A stretch of 64,000 nt of DNA from positions 1 to 64,000 of the forward strand of contig NZ_BDFD01000011.1 of the NCBI RefSeq assembly GCF_001895085.1. Direction: 5' to 3'. This DNA comes from Mariprofundus micogutta. Lineage in GTDB: Bacteria; Pseudomonadota; Zetaproteobacteria; Mariprofundales; Mariprofundaceae. A program made the translations under genes and the position numbers. The notes beneath the pieces were generated by a model that was not told the origin of the DNA, made no database searches, and was given only the letters and a program-made list of their open reading frames with translations. Below, piece by piece: positions 56,726 through 64,000 of the stretch. Numbering within the stretch: position 1 is the first letter of the stretch; each line of letters starts with the position of its first letter.

Positions 56726-57313
56726 ATGAGAAAAATTATATTGATGTGGATGGTGATGATCATGGTAGCTCCCGCAATCGCAGCAGAAAAAACAGAATCG
56801 GCCACCTTTGCCGGCGGCTGTTTCTGGTGCATGGAGCATCCTTTTGATGAATTGAACGGTGTAATATCAACAACTTCCGGTTATGTCGGAGGCAGCAAAG
56901 AGAACCCGACTTATGAGGAGGTTTCCGCTGGCATTACCGGCCATACCGAAGCCGTACAGATTGTTTTTGATCCCTCAGTAGTCAGTTACAAGGAACTGCT
57001 GGATGTCTACTGGCGCAACTCCGATCCAACCACGGCAAATCGCCAGTTCTGCGATGTTGGTACACAGTACCGGCCTGGTATCTTCTATCATTCAGAAGCA
57101 CAAAAGCAGGCTGCCGAAGTTTCAAAGGCAACCCTGATGCAAAACAAATCCTTTAAGGAGGATATCGTTACAGAAATCACCGCTGCAGGCAGTTTCTGGC
57201 CCGCTGAGGATTATCATCAGGACTATTACCTGAAGAATCCGGTCCGCTATAAATTCTACCGTTATAACTGCGGACGCGATCAACGTCTTGAACAGCTATG
57301 GGGTAAAAAATGA
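56726..57313 (+). CDS. msrA: Exported peptide methionine sulfoxide reductase MsrA
   Basis: Repairs methionine-S-sulfoxide in proteins; 195 residues. A Sec signal peptide (MRKIILMWMVMIMVAPAIAA) precedes the catalytic domain, so it works in the periplasm. The active site is GGCFWCMEHPF with the nucleophile cysteine near residue 29; the late NCGRDQRLE has a candidate resolving cysteine. The start ATG at 56726 lies five bases after AGGAGG. It overlaps msrB (ATGA). Confidence 0.95.
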   Translation: MRKIILMWMVMIMVAPAIAAEKTESATFAGGCFWCMEHPFDELNGVISTTSGYVGGSKENPTYEEVSAGITGHTEAVQIVFDPSVVSYKELLDVYWRNSDPTTANRQFCDVGTQYRPGIFYHSEAQKQAAEVSKATLMQNKSFKEDIVTEITAAGSFWPAEDYHQDYYLKNPVRYKFYRYNCGRDQRLEQLWGKK

Positions 57314-57798
57314 AACGCCGGACATTTATACAGGCTGCGCTTGCAGCCTCAGTTCTGGCCGGTTTATCTCGTACAGGTTTTGCCGGCAATGAAAGGAAAT
57401 CCGCTATGATTGATAAGATTGAAAGAAGTGAACAACAGTGGGCTGACATACTCACTCCCGAGCAGTTCGAAGTGTTGAGGAATGAAGGCACAGAGCGCGC
57501 ATTCAGCAGTCCGTTGAACAAAGAGTACGGCAAAGGCACCTATACCTGCGCCGGCTGCGATTTGCCTCTCTTCGATTCTGAAAGCAAATTCGACAGCGGC
57601 ACAGGCTGGCCGAGCTTTTTCCAGCCTATTGAGGGAAACGTTGAAACCAAACGCGATTTCAAACTGATTCTGCCACGCACTGAATACCACTGTGCCCGCT
57701 GCGGTGGCCATCAGGGCCACGTGTTTAATGACGGTCCGCAACCTACCGGTCAACGCTGGTGCAATAACGGCGTAGCATTGAAATTCATCCCGGCCTGA
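57310..57798 (+). CDS. msrB: Exported peptide methionine sulfoxide reductase MsrB (Tat-type signal)
   Basis: Reduces methionine-R-sulfoxide; 162 residues. The N-terminus KRRTFIQAALAASVLAGL is a twin-arginine-like signal, unlike the Sec signal of MsrA beside it. The mature domain carries two zinc CxxC pairs (CAGC near 77 and CARC near 126), GTGWPSFF, and the catalytic cysteine in QRWCNNGVALKF. Together with MsrA it gives repair of both sulfoxide forms outside the cytoplasm. Confidence 0.94.
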   Translation: MKRRTFIQAALAASVLAGLSRTGFAGNERKSAMIDKIERSEQQWADILTPEQFEVLRNEGTERAFSSPLNKEYGKGTYTCAGCDLPLFDSESKFDSGTGWPSFFQPIEGNVETKRDFKLILPRTEYHCARCGGHQGHVFNDGPQPTGQRWCNNGVALKFIPA

Positions 57799-57904
57799 GC
57801 CGGTTCAGGCGCTGATGCTTCAAAACGCCATCAATCAGTAAGCGATAACAGACTGAGGATATTTCCGGCTTCTCTGATCGGCCTTTAAATGTCAGAGTCG
57901 GCTC

Positions 57905-59017
57905 ATGACTGAAACACGTGCTACAGCGCAGGTTTACCACGTCGAACTGGGTCCGCGCTCCTATGATATTCACATTGAACCCGGCTGTCTTGATGACATC
58001 GGTCCGGCTATGGCTGGCCTGTTTGAAAAACCGAGCCGCTGTATGGTGGTCAGCAATGTCACCATTGCACCGCTATATATGGATCGCCTGCGCGCCTCAT
58101 TGAAACAAGCCGGGTGGCAGGTTAGCGAATGTATTCTGGCTGATGGAGAGCGATACAAAACCATGGAAAGTTTTGCTTTCATCATGGATGCACTGATGGA
58201 TGCCAAACTCTCTCGTAATGAACCTGTCATTGCGCTTGGTGGTGGTGTTGTCGGCGACATGACCGGCTTTGCCGCATCCTGTTACCGCCGCGGTATTCCC
58301 TTTATTCAGGTGCCAACCACTGTGCTGGCTCAGGTGGATTCGAGCGTTGGCGGAAAAACTGCCATTAATCATCCGCATGGGAAAAATATGATCGGTGCAT
58401 TTTACCAACCCCGACTGGTCTGGGTGGATTCACTGGTGCTCAATACGCTGGAGCCGCGTGAGGTGAAAGCCGGCATTGCAGAAGCCATCAAATACGGTCT
58501 GATTCGGGATGCCTCTTTCTTCGACTGGATGAACAGCAATATGGCTGCAGCACTTGATCTGGATGCCTCCGTACTCAGTAAAATGATTCATACTTCATGC
58601 CGCCACAAGGCGGAAGTCGTCATGGCTGATGAAACCGAGCAAGGGGTGCGCGCGCTATTGAATCTGGGCCATACCTTCGGCCATGCCATTGAATCGATGA
58701 CCCATTACAGCACCTATCTGCATGGTGAAGCTGTTGCCATCGGCACATTGATGGCCGCCCGCCTATCCGAGCAGCTAGGATTTTCCGGGAACGGTATCGA
58801 AACACAAATCAGAGCCATCTTTCAAGCGGCCGGACTTCCGGTTGATGTTCCTGCATTTGATGCCGAACACTGGCTTGATGCCATGGGACACGATAAAAAG
58901 AATGTCGGCAGTCGTATCCGCTATATTCTGCTCAGAGGCATTGGTGAAGCATTCCTGGCTGAGGATGTGAAACCCGATGCCATTCGACATCTGATTGATT
59001 CGTACCAGTCAACATGA
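57905..59017 (+). CDS. aroB: 3-dehydroquinate synthase
   Basis: Shikimate-pathway enzyme of 370 residues that converts DAHP to 3-dehydroquinate using NAD and zinc. Motifs include GGGVVGDMTGFAAS near residue 110, VPTTVLAQVDSSVGGKTAIN, and the zinc ligands in GIAEAIKYGLI, LNLGHTFGHAIE and HGEAVAIG. aroK, usually just upstream, is not present. The 106 bases before it hold nothing definite. Confidence 0.97.
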   Translation: MTETRATAQVYHVELGPRSYDIHIEPGCLDDIGPAMAGLFEKPSRCMVVSNVTIAPLYMDRLRASLKQAGWQVSECILADGERYKTMESFAFIMDALMDAKLSRNEPVIALGGGVVGDMTGFAASCYRRGIPFIQVPTTVLAQVDSSVGGKTAINHPHGKNMIGAFYQPRLVWVDSLVLNTLEPREVKAGIAEAIKYGLIRDASFFDWMNSNMAAALDLDASVLSKMIHTSCRHKAEVVMADETEQGVRALLNLGHTFGHAIESMTHYSTYLHGEAVAIGTLMAARLSEQLGFSGNGIETQIRAIFQAAGLPVDVPAFDAEHWLDAMGHDKKNVGSRIRYILLRGIGEAFLAEDVKPDAIRHLIDSYQST

Positions 59018-59112
59018 TGAGTGTGGCGTTCGCATATCACCGAAAAGCAGCTATACTGAATATTGCTTTCATAACGTGTATAAACGGCATGACTGGCAAG
59101 GGGGAGTAGGGC

Positions 59113-60102
59113 ATGGAAATCCCGTCCATATATCCGGATAAGGAATACCACAGTAATTTAATCCAACCCTCAGGCTGTATGGGCCGGATGGAAGATATTG
59201 CGGCCTGGTTCTCGACGCGCCAGGGCAAAAAGATTCCTGATGCTATCAAGCCAGCCGTAGTCCTGTTTGCATCCGATCATAATATTACATCAGATGTGGA
59301 TTATGGTGAGTCCACAACTACCGCCGAACGGACACATGCTGCCCTTGATAAAAACTCGATCATTCGCAAGCTCTGCAAACAGGGAAGTGCTTCGCTGCTT
59401 ATCGTTGATCTCGGCGTGCGTGAGAAGCTTGCTGACATGGATGATCTTGAACAAGCAAAGATACGCACAGGTTCAGGCAATATCGCACAGGAAGCCGCTA
59501 TGGATCAGGGAGACTACTGGGAAAGTACGGGTATCGGCGAAGAGATAGCCAATCGCATGATAGCTGATGGCGCCAACCTGCTTATTGCCGGTTCTATTTC
59601 TGCCAACAATGAAGTTTCTGTTGCAGCCATTATTTCCGAACTGGTAGGCCTTTCCCCGGAAGAGGTGCTGCGCTCCAGTTCTAATGGCAGTCCTGAAATT
59701 TACGCTCAGGAGCTGATCGCAGTTGAAGCGGCCCTTAGTCGCACACAGGGCACGCCATCGCATGATATTCTGCGTGAGCTCGGTGGCTTTGAACTTGCCG
59801 CCATGGCCGGATTCTATCGTGCTGCCGCACATCAAGGCGTACCTGTACTGCTTGATGACCTTGCATCCACTGCCGCCGCTCTTGCCGCTGCAGCATGGGA
59901 TGTACGTATTGCAGGCTGGATGCTGGCCAGCCATGTCTCCTCTGATAATGCCGGACAAAGGCATGCCATCGATGACCTCGGTCTGGAGCCATTGATGGAA
60001 CTTAACAAGAGCATCGGGGAAGCCAGAGTCGCAACACTGCTAATACCGGTTATTCAATCTGCTCTTTCACTACAAGCCGGACTGGTGTCGCTGGAAGATT
60101 AA
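59113..60102 (+). CDS. Divergent CobT-like phosphoribosyltransferase
   Basis: Protein of 329 residues related to nicotinate-nucleotide:dimethylbenzimidazole phosphoribosyltransferase, which activates the lower base of cobamides. The family is shown by CMGRMEDIAAW, VVLFASDHN, ELGGFELAAMAGFYRAAA and VPVLLDDLASTAAALAAAAW. However two motifs are altered: the GExGIGNTT segment reads GSISANNEV near residue 160, and GEGTGA reads GEARVA near 299 (the glutamate remains). It may use another base or have lost activity. GGGGGAG precedes the start. No cobalamin genes or riboswitch lie nearby. Confidence 0.78.
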   Translation: MEIPSIYPDKEYHSNLIQPSGCMGRMEDIAAWFSTRQGKKIPDAIKPAVVLFASDHNITSDVDYGESTTTAERTHAALDKNSIIRKLCKQGSASLLIVDLGVREKLADMDDLEQAKIRTGSGNIAQEAAMDQGDYWESTGIGEEIANRMIADGANLLIAGSISANNEVSVAAIISELVGLSPEEVLRSSSNGSPEIYAQELIAVEAALSRTQGTPSHDILRELGGFELAAMAGFYRAAAHQGVPVLLDDLASTAAALAAAAWDVRIAGWMLASHVSSDNAGQRHAIDDLGLEPLMELNKSIGEARVATLLIPVIQSALSLQAGLVSLED

Positions 60103-60211
60103 CGGCTTGTTCACACTGTTGTTATAACGCTGCAATACCCTTAAGCCAGTTGGCATTGGCTTTACAACTCTCTGCGCTAGCTTGTGACTCAATACTATCA
60201 GGATGGTAAAC

Positions 60212-61465
60212 ATGACAACTTGGACATGGATCGTATTCAGCTTTGCATCGATCGCCACATTAACAGGCCTGTGTCTCTCGATCAGGCAAAAGGCATCAGT
60301 ACTGACCAACAGAGGTGCTGTTCCTGAACATTTTGCAGAGAAAGTTTCTCTTTCGGCACATCAAAAGGCTGCTGATTATACCACTGCGAAACTGGGGCTG
60401 GGCCGCATCGCCCAGGTTTTTAGTCTGCTCTTGCTGGTACTATGGACCATTGGTGGCGGCCTGGAATGGCTGGATGGTCTGTCGCGTTCATTCGGTCTTT
60501 CTGAAGTCTGGACAGGCGTCAGTGTGCTGTTGCTGTTCTTCCTCATCGGCCAACTCTTGGAACTGCCGCTGGAGATTTACGGAACTTTCTCCATCGAATC
60601 GCGTTTCGGCTTTAACAAGATGACTACCGCCCTGTTTATCTCTGACATGGTTAAACAGCTGGCTCTGATGCTGGCCATCGGCGCACCTATTGCCTGGGTA
60701 ATCCTGACGCTGATGCTTGGCGCAGGAGAGCTGTGGTGGCTCTATGCATGGGGTTTCTGGACAGCATTTATGCTGCTCATGATCTGGGCATATCCGACAT
60801 TCATCGCGCCCCTGTTTAACAAATTCGAACCGCTGCCTGATGGTGAAATGAAATCAACGATCGAAGCACTGCTCAAACGCTGCGGCTTTGAAAGCAACGG
60901 ACTTTTTGTGATGGATGGCTCGAAACGCTCTAACCATGGAAACGCCTACTTTACTGGGCTTGGCAATGCCAAACGTATCGTCTTTTTCGATACCCTGCTC
61001 AAGCAGCTTCAGCCGATTGAAACCGAAGCAGTACTGGCGCATGAATTGGGGCACTTCCATCACGGCCACGTCAAAAAGCGACTGGTCATCATGGTATTCT
61101 CAACATTGATCGGTTTTGCCCTGCTCGGCTGGCTCAGTGCGCAGAGCTGGTTTTACACAGGGCTGGGCATTCAGACCCCATCCAGCCATATCGCCCTGCT
61201 CCTGTTTATGCTGGTGATGCCGGGATTTACCTTTGCATTATCGCCAATCATGAGTTTTTTCTCGCGCAAGAATGAGTTTGAAGCCGATGCTTATGCAGTG
61301 ACCAACAGCAGCGGCGAAGCCCTGGCCAGTGCGCTAGTAAAAATGTATGAGGATAATGCCAGCACACTTACGCCTGACCCTGTCTACAGTGCGTGGAATG
61401 ATTCACATCCGCCTGCACCTATTCGCATTGCCAATATTGAACGGCTTCTCAAAACAGCAACTTAA
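60212..61465 (+). CDS. M48-family membrane protease, Ste24/CAAX-protease-1-like
   Basis: Inner-membrane zinc metalloprotease of 417 residues. Several hydrophobic helices surround the catalytic motif LAHELGHFHHGH near residue 277, with the third ligand glutamate in NEFEADAYA near 355; the N-terminal M48_N region (LLLPLEIYGTFSIESRFGFN-like) identifies the Ste24 branch. In bacteria this branch is thought to degrade damaged membrane proteins. ATG 60212 follows AGGA by eight bases; the ATG at 60203 overlaps that sequence. It lies 109 bases after the CobT-like gene. Confidence 0.93.
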   Translation: MTTWTWIVFSFASIATLTGLCLSIRQKASVLTNRGAVPEHFAEKVSLSAHQKAADYTTAKLGLGRIAQVFSLLLLVLWTIGGGLEWLDGLSRSFGLSEVWTGVSVLLLFFLIGQLLELPLEIYGTFSIESRFGFNKMTTALFISDMVKQLALMLAIGAPIAWVILTLMLGAGELWWLYAWGFWTAFMLLMIWAYPTFIAPLFNKFEPLPDGEMKSTIEALLKRCGFESNGLFVMDGSKRSNHGNAYFTGLGNAKRIVFFDTLLKQLQPIETEAVLAHELGHFHHGHVKKRLVIMVFSTLIGFALLGWLSAQSWFYTGLGIQTPSSHIALLLFMLVMPGFTFALSPIMSFFSRKNEFEADAYAVTNSSGEALASALVKMYEDNASTLTPDPVYSAWNDSHPPAPIRIANIERLLKTAT

Positions 61466-61583
61466 GCTGGTTTTGTTTGGATAGTGAAAGACATGCATCG
61501 CGGACCAACAGGATTGAGTGTGGCTGAAGAAAATGTGTTAGCCCACGGTTAGAAAGCTTCCGGAACTTTGTGCGATGCCGCAT

Positions 61584-61614
61584 AAAAAAGCCGGCTGCAA
61601 ATGGCAACCGGCTT
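61584..61614 (-). terminator. Intrinsic terminator of the leftward lipoprotein operon
   Basis: AAGCCGG and CCGGCTT (61588-61614) pair around a partly paired loop. On the minus strand the stem is followed by a T-run (61589-61584). It lies 40 bases beyond the OmpA-type lipoprotein gene; on the plus strand the T-run is poor. Bases 61466-61583 show nothing else. Confidence 0.8.
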
Positions 61615-61654
61615 AATTAAAAAACGTCAACGTATTTCAGGATGAGACATCACA

Positions 61655-62278
61655 CTATTGCTGGTTTCCTAACAGATAGATATCCACTCTGCGGTTTTTA
61701 TTGCGACCTTCGACTGTTGCATTATCGGCAATGAAAGCAGTGGCGCCATGACCTGTAGCAGTGATTTTATCGGATGTTATACCGGCTTTGATCAGCACAT
61801 CTCTGACCGAATCCGCTCGTGCCTGACTCAGGGTCAGCTGCGAATCATAGTGATGGGCTGACTTCTGTTTACCATCATACCCACCAATCGGCTCATCATC
61901 ACAGTACCCGCGCACAGCAATACGCTGATCGTTCTGCTGCGATTTGAATTTTCCTGCTGCCTTCATCAAGGCAGAACGTGCACCTGGTGCCAGACCAGTC
62001 TGTCCGGATTTAAATGTAATTCTAACCCATAGCTGCTCACTTACCGGCTCAGCAACAGGGGTTGGTTCGGGTTCGAGCTGAGCATTAGCAGCCTCCGGGA
62101 CAGATTCCGGCTCGGCCGTCACAGTCTCAGGAGCGCTCTGAACCGGAGTCTCATGAGCGCGCTCTTGTCTGATGGGTGTCCCGTCCGGATGAGCATCAAA
62201 CAAAAATTCATCAATTGTGGCACAGCCGGAAACCAACGGCAGTAATAATACGATGAGATAGGCTTTTAACTTGGACAT
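61655..62278 (-). CDS. OmpA-family peptidoglycan-associated lipoprotein
   Basis: Outer-membrane lipoprotein of 207 residues. The signal ends in the lipobox LVSGC near residue 19. A Pro/Glu-rich flexible linker (about 35-80) leads to an OmpA-like domain (about 85-205) with the peptidoglycan-binding pattern TLSQARADSVRDVLIKAGI and NRRVDIYL. The domain contains an unusual charged insert (DDEPIGGYDGKQKSAHHYDS). A strong ribosome site (GAGGGGGG) precedes the ATG. It is the last gene of a run coming from ahcY. Confidence 0.92.
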   Translation of the reverse strand: MSKLKAYLIVLLLPLVSGCATIDEFLFDAHPDGTPIRQERAHETPVQSAPETVTAEPESVPEAANAQLEPEPTPVAEPVSEQLWVRITFKSGQTGLAPGARSALMKAAGKFKSQQNDQRIAVRGYCDDEPIGGYDGKQKSAHHYDSQLTLSQARADSVRDVLIKAGITSDKITATGHGATAFIADNATVEGRNKNRRVDIYLLGNQQ

Positions 62279-62310
62279 ATGTCCCCCCTCTGGTTCAAGG
62301 TTAATCAGGT

Positions 62311-62490
62311 TCAGTTTTGCTTCAGCGACTCCAACGTTGCCCTCTGCTCAACCACTGCTTCACGAAGTGCCGCCGCTTCAGCTTTTAAGCGCTCATTTTC
62401 CGCCCGGGCTGCGGGATCAACCTGATTGTCGTTGCTTGCGCAACCGGAAAGCAAGGCAAGACAAGCGGCCAATATTACGGTTCTGAACAT
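62311..62490 (-). CDS. Small lipoprotein (59 codons) with coiled coil
   Basis: A 59-residue protein: signal peptide MFRTVILAACLALLSGC with lipobox LSGC (cysteine 17), short linker, then an uninterrupted heptad-rich helix (ENERLKAEAAALREAVVEQR) to the C-terminus. It resembles Lpp-type small coiled-coil lipoproteins in plan, though not in sequence I can name. AGGAGGG lies seven bases before the ATG, an excellent ribosome site. It is 32 bases upstream of the OmpA-type lipoprotein gene, so both should share a transcript. Confidence 0.8.
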   Translation of the reverse strand: MFRTVILAACLALLSGCASNDNQVDPAARAENERLKAEAAALREAVVEQRATLESLKQN

Positions 62491-62564
62491 GAAAACCCTC
62501 CTGGTTACAGAATTCTCCGAGCCTAATCACTTTTCCATCTGGCGAGGTGATATCAGTCACAAAC

Positions 62565-62852
62565 TTATTCGTAGACGGCACGCAGTCCCTGCAAATAGCG
62601 GTCACCCCGATTCAGTTTTTCTTCAAGAATGGCATAAGGGTCTTCGCCAAGAGCCTGAACCGATTCGTAAGCATAGGTCTTTTTTGCATCTTCGGTCAAA
62701 CGACCCCAGTCAGAGGCATCAATAATACCATCGCCGGTCAGGTCAAATTTGGCATCAACCGACAGGCCTCCGGCAGCCCAGAGCGGGGAAACAAGAAAAA
62801 CTGATGCAAGGATGGTGATGCGAAACAGTTGCTTCATCATCACCATCCTCAT
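62565..62852 (-). CDS. Exported small EF-hand-like protein
   Basis: Secreted protein of up to 95 residues. A signal peptide (KQLFRITILASVFLVSPLWA) precedes a single calcium-loop-like sequence, DLTGDGIIDASDW near residue 37, of the EF-hand or dockerin kind, then a helical tail. Three in-frame ATGs (62852, 62840, 62837) are possible starts; AGGATGG lies best for 62837. It begins 11 bases after the ahcY stop, suggesting co-transcription. Function unknown. Confidence 0.7.
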   Translation of the reverse strand: MRMVMMKQLFRITILASVFLVSPLWAAGGLSVDAKFDLTGDGIIDASDWGRLTEDAKKTYAYESVQALGEDPYAILEEKLNRGDRYLQGLRAVYE

Positions 62853-62863
62853 ATCAGACCTGC

Positions 62864-64000
62864 TTAGTAGCGGTAGTGGTTTGGCTTGTACGGACCTTCA
62901 ACCGGAACGCCGATATAATCAGCCTGTTCCTGTGAAAGCGGCGTCAAGTTTACACCAACCTTGGCCATATGCAGACGTGCAACCTCTTCATCCAGCTTCT
63001 TGGGCAACGTGTACACTTCATTCTTGTACTCACCGGTCTGCGTGAACAGTTCGATCTGAGCCAGCGTCTGGTTGGTGAAGGAGTTGGACATTACGAAACT
63101 CGGATGTCCGGTTCCACAGCCAAGGTTCACCAGGCGACCTTCAGCCAACAGCGTGATGCGGTTGCCATTCGGGAAGATGATCTGGTCTACCTGTGGTTTG
63201 ACGTTGTCCCACTCATATTTCTTCAGGCTTGCTACATCGATCTCATTATCGAAGTGGCCGATGTTGCAGACAATCGACTGATCTTTCATGGCAATCATAT
63301 GGTCGTGCGTAATCACGTGGTAGTTGCCGGTGGTGGTGACAAAGATATCACCCTGTGAACATGCATCATCCATATTGACTACACGGTAACCTTCCATAGC
63401 TGCCTGCAAAGCACAAATCGGATCGATTTCAGTAACCCATACGGTTGCGCCCATGCCGCGGAATGCCTGCGCACAGCCTTTACCCACATCGCCATAACCG
63501 AGCACTACGCAGATCTTGCCTGCAATCATCACGTCGGTAGCGCGCTTGATGCCGTCGAGCAGTGACTCACGACAACCGTAGAGGTTATCGAATTTGGACT
63601 TGGTCACAGAGTCATTCACATTGATGGCAGGAAATGGCAGTTCACCGCGCTCAAACATCTGATACAGACGATGTACGCCGGTAGTGGTCTCTTCAGTTAC
63701 ACCGCGTATCGCATCGCGACGGCTGGTGTAGTAACCCGGCGAAGAAGCCAGACGTTTTTTGATTGATGCAAAGAGGGCTACTTCCTCTTCGGAACCCGGA
63801 TTATCCAGTACAGATGCATCCTGCTCAGCCTTGGCGCCCAGCACCAGCAGTGTTGTTGCATCACCGCCATCATCAAGAATCATGTTCGGTGTGCCACCGT
63901 CATGCCATTCCATGATGTTGTGGCAGAACTCCCAATACTCATCCAGCGTCTCGCCTTTGTGAGCAAAGACCGGGATACCTTCGGCAGCAATCGCTGCAGC
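62864..64000 (-). CDS. ahcY: Adenosylhomocysteinase (5' end beyond the window)
   Basis: Hydrolyses S-adenosylhomocysteine to adenosine and homocysteine, clearing the product inhibitor of methyltransferases. The visible 378 codons run to the window edge in frame (upstream part reads [17 protein letters not shown]), so the N-terminus is missing. NAD motif [13 protein letters not shown], the substrate region [11 protein letters not shown], and the C-terminal YKPNHYRY, which reaches across to the neighbouring subunit, are clear. It appears to be followed by an EF-hand gene and two lipoprotein genes. Confidence 0.97.
   Translation of the reverse strand, partial: AAAIAAEGIPVFAHKGETLDEYWEFCHNIMEWHDGGTPNMILDDGGDATTLLVLGAKAEQDASVLDNPGSEEEVALFASIKKRLASSPGYYTSRRDAIRGVTEETTTGVHRLYQMFERGELPFPAINVNDSVTKSKFDNLYGCRESLLDGIKRATDVMIAGKICVVLGYGDVGKGCAQAFRGMGATVWVTEIDPICALQAAMEGYRVVNMDDACSQGDIFVTTTGNYHVITHDHMIAMKDQSIVCNIGHFDNEIDVASLKKYEWDNVKPQVDQIIFPNGNRITLLAEGRLVNLGCGTGHPSFVMSNSFTNQTLAQIELFTQTGEYKNEVYTLPKKLDEEVARLHMAKVGVNLTPLSQEQADYIGVPVEGPYKPNHYRY

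Noticed and set aside
60145-60170. A TGGCAT-N5-TTACA sequence before the Ste24-like protease that resembles a sigma-54 promoter
   Set aside because: The invariant GC at -12 is AC, and the gene has no link to RpoN control.
1-64000. CRISPR arrays, insertion sequences, integrase/attachment sites and prophage genes
   Set aside because: No regularly spaced repeats, transposase, integrase or phage gene motifs were seen on either strand.

Overview
The window is one contiguous piece of a Gram-negative bacterial chromosome at roughly 50% GC, densely coding, with no gene-free stretch over 300 bases and no phage, IS element, CRISPR array or rRNA operon. The gene set (proteobacterial hemDBXY, rpoN-hpf-ptsN-hprK-rapZ, glnL-glnG, dusB, sthA, bolA-grxD, separate glyQ/glyS) points to Pseudomonadota. 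HprK together with RapZ, the PFOR/GltD-like pair and the mixed beta/gamma flavour fit a Zetaproteobacterium (Mariprofundus-like) or a deep gamma/beta lineage; this placement is an inference.

Layout. 0-5.3 kb: TerB-like protein, Rieske protein behind a promoter-plus-terminator leader, then a leftward haem operon hemD-hemB-hemX-hemY. 5.5-12 kb: recQ, then a leftward clc-uvrD-arsC unit meeting recQ at a shared terminator. 12-17.5 kb: HDOD protein, two unknown membrane proteins, an MFS transporter and the copper ATPase copA. 17.6-21.2 kb: tRNA-Arg(CCG), a MEKHLA protein and glycyl-tRNA synthetase. 21.2-29.1 kb: a small protein behind a sigma-28-like promoter, a GAF-PAS-GGDEF cyclase, two unknown membrane proteins, a large hybrid histidine kinase and a DEAD-box helicase. 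29.2-36.9 kb: tRNA(CAU), bolA-grxD, a 37-codon ORF coupled to rpoN, then hpf-ptsN-hprK-rapZ-EIIA(Man)-HPr-EI, a regulatory PTS with no sugar permease. 37-44.7 kb: bioB, then leftward GltD-like Fe-S flavoprotein, pyruvate:ferredoxin oxidoreductase and transhydrogenase, an electron-transfer unit. 44.8-50.7 kb: rhodanese lipoprotein, NnrU protein, a queuosine-mannosyltransferase-like enzyme, and a leftward operon of a duplicated DUF1538 membrane protein with two PII-like proteins, preceded by a good sigma-54 promoter and by a SYLF-domain gene. 50.9-57.8 kb: Dabb protein, engB, dusB-glnL-glnG, a flavoprotein and exported msrA-msrB. 57.9-64 kb: aroB, a divergent cobT, a Ste24-like protease, and a leftward run from ahcY (cut by the window edge) through an EF-hand protein and two lipoproteins, one only 59 codons long.

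How it fits together. RpoN and NtrC/NtrB, the PTS-Ntr-type cascade and the PII-like/DUF1538 operon with a sigma-54 promoter form a plausible nitrogen/energy signalling theme. The DUF1538-PII-PII operon is the best candidate for an under-described system: a membrane carrier gated by two dissimilar PII-like proteins.
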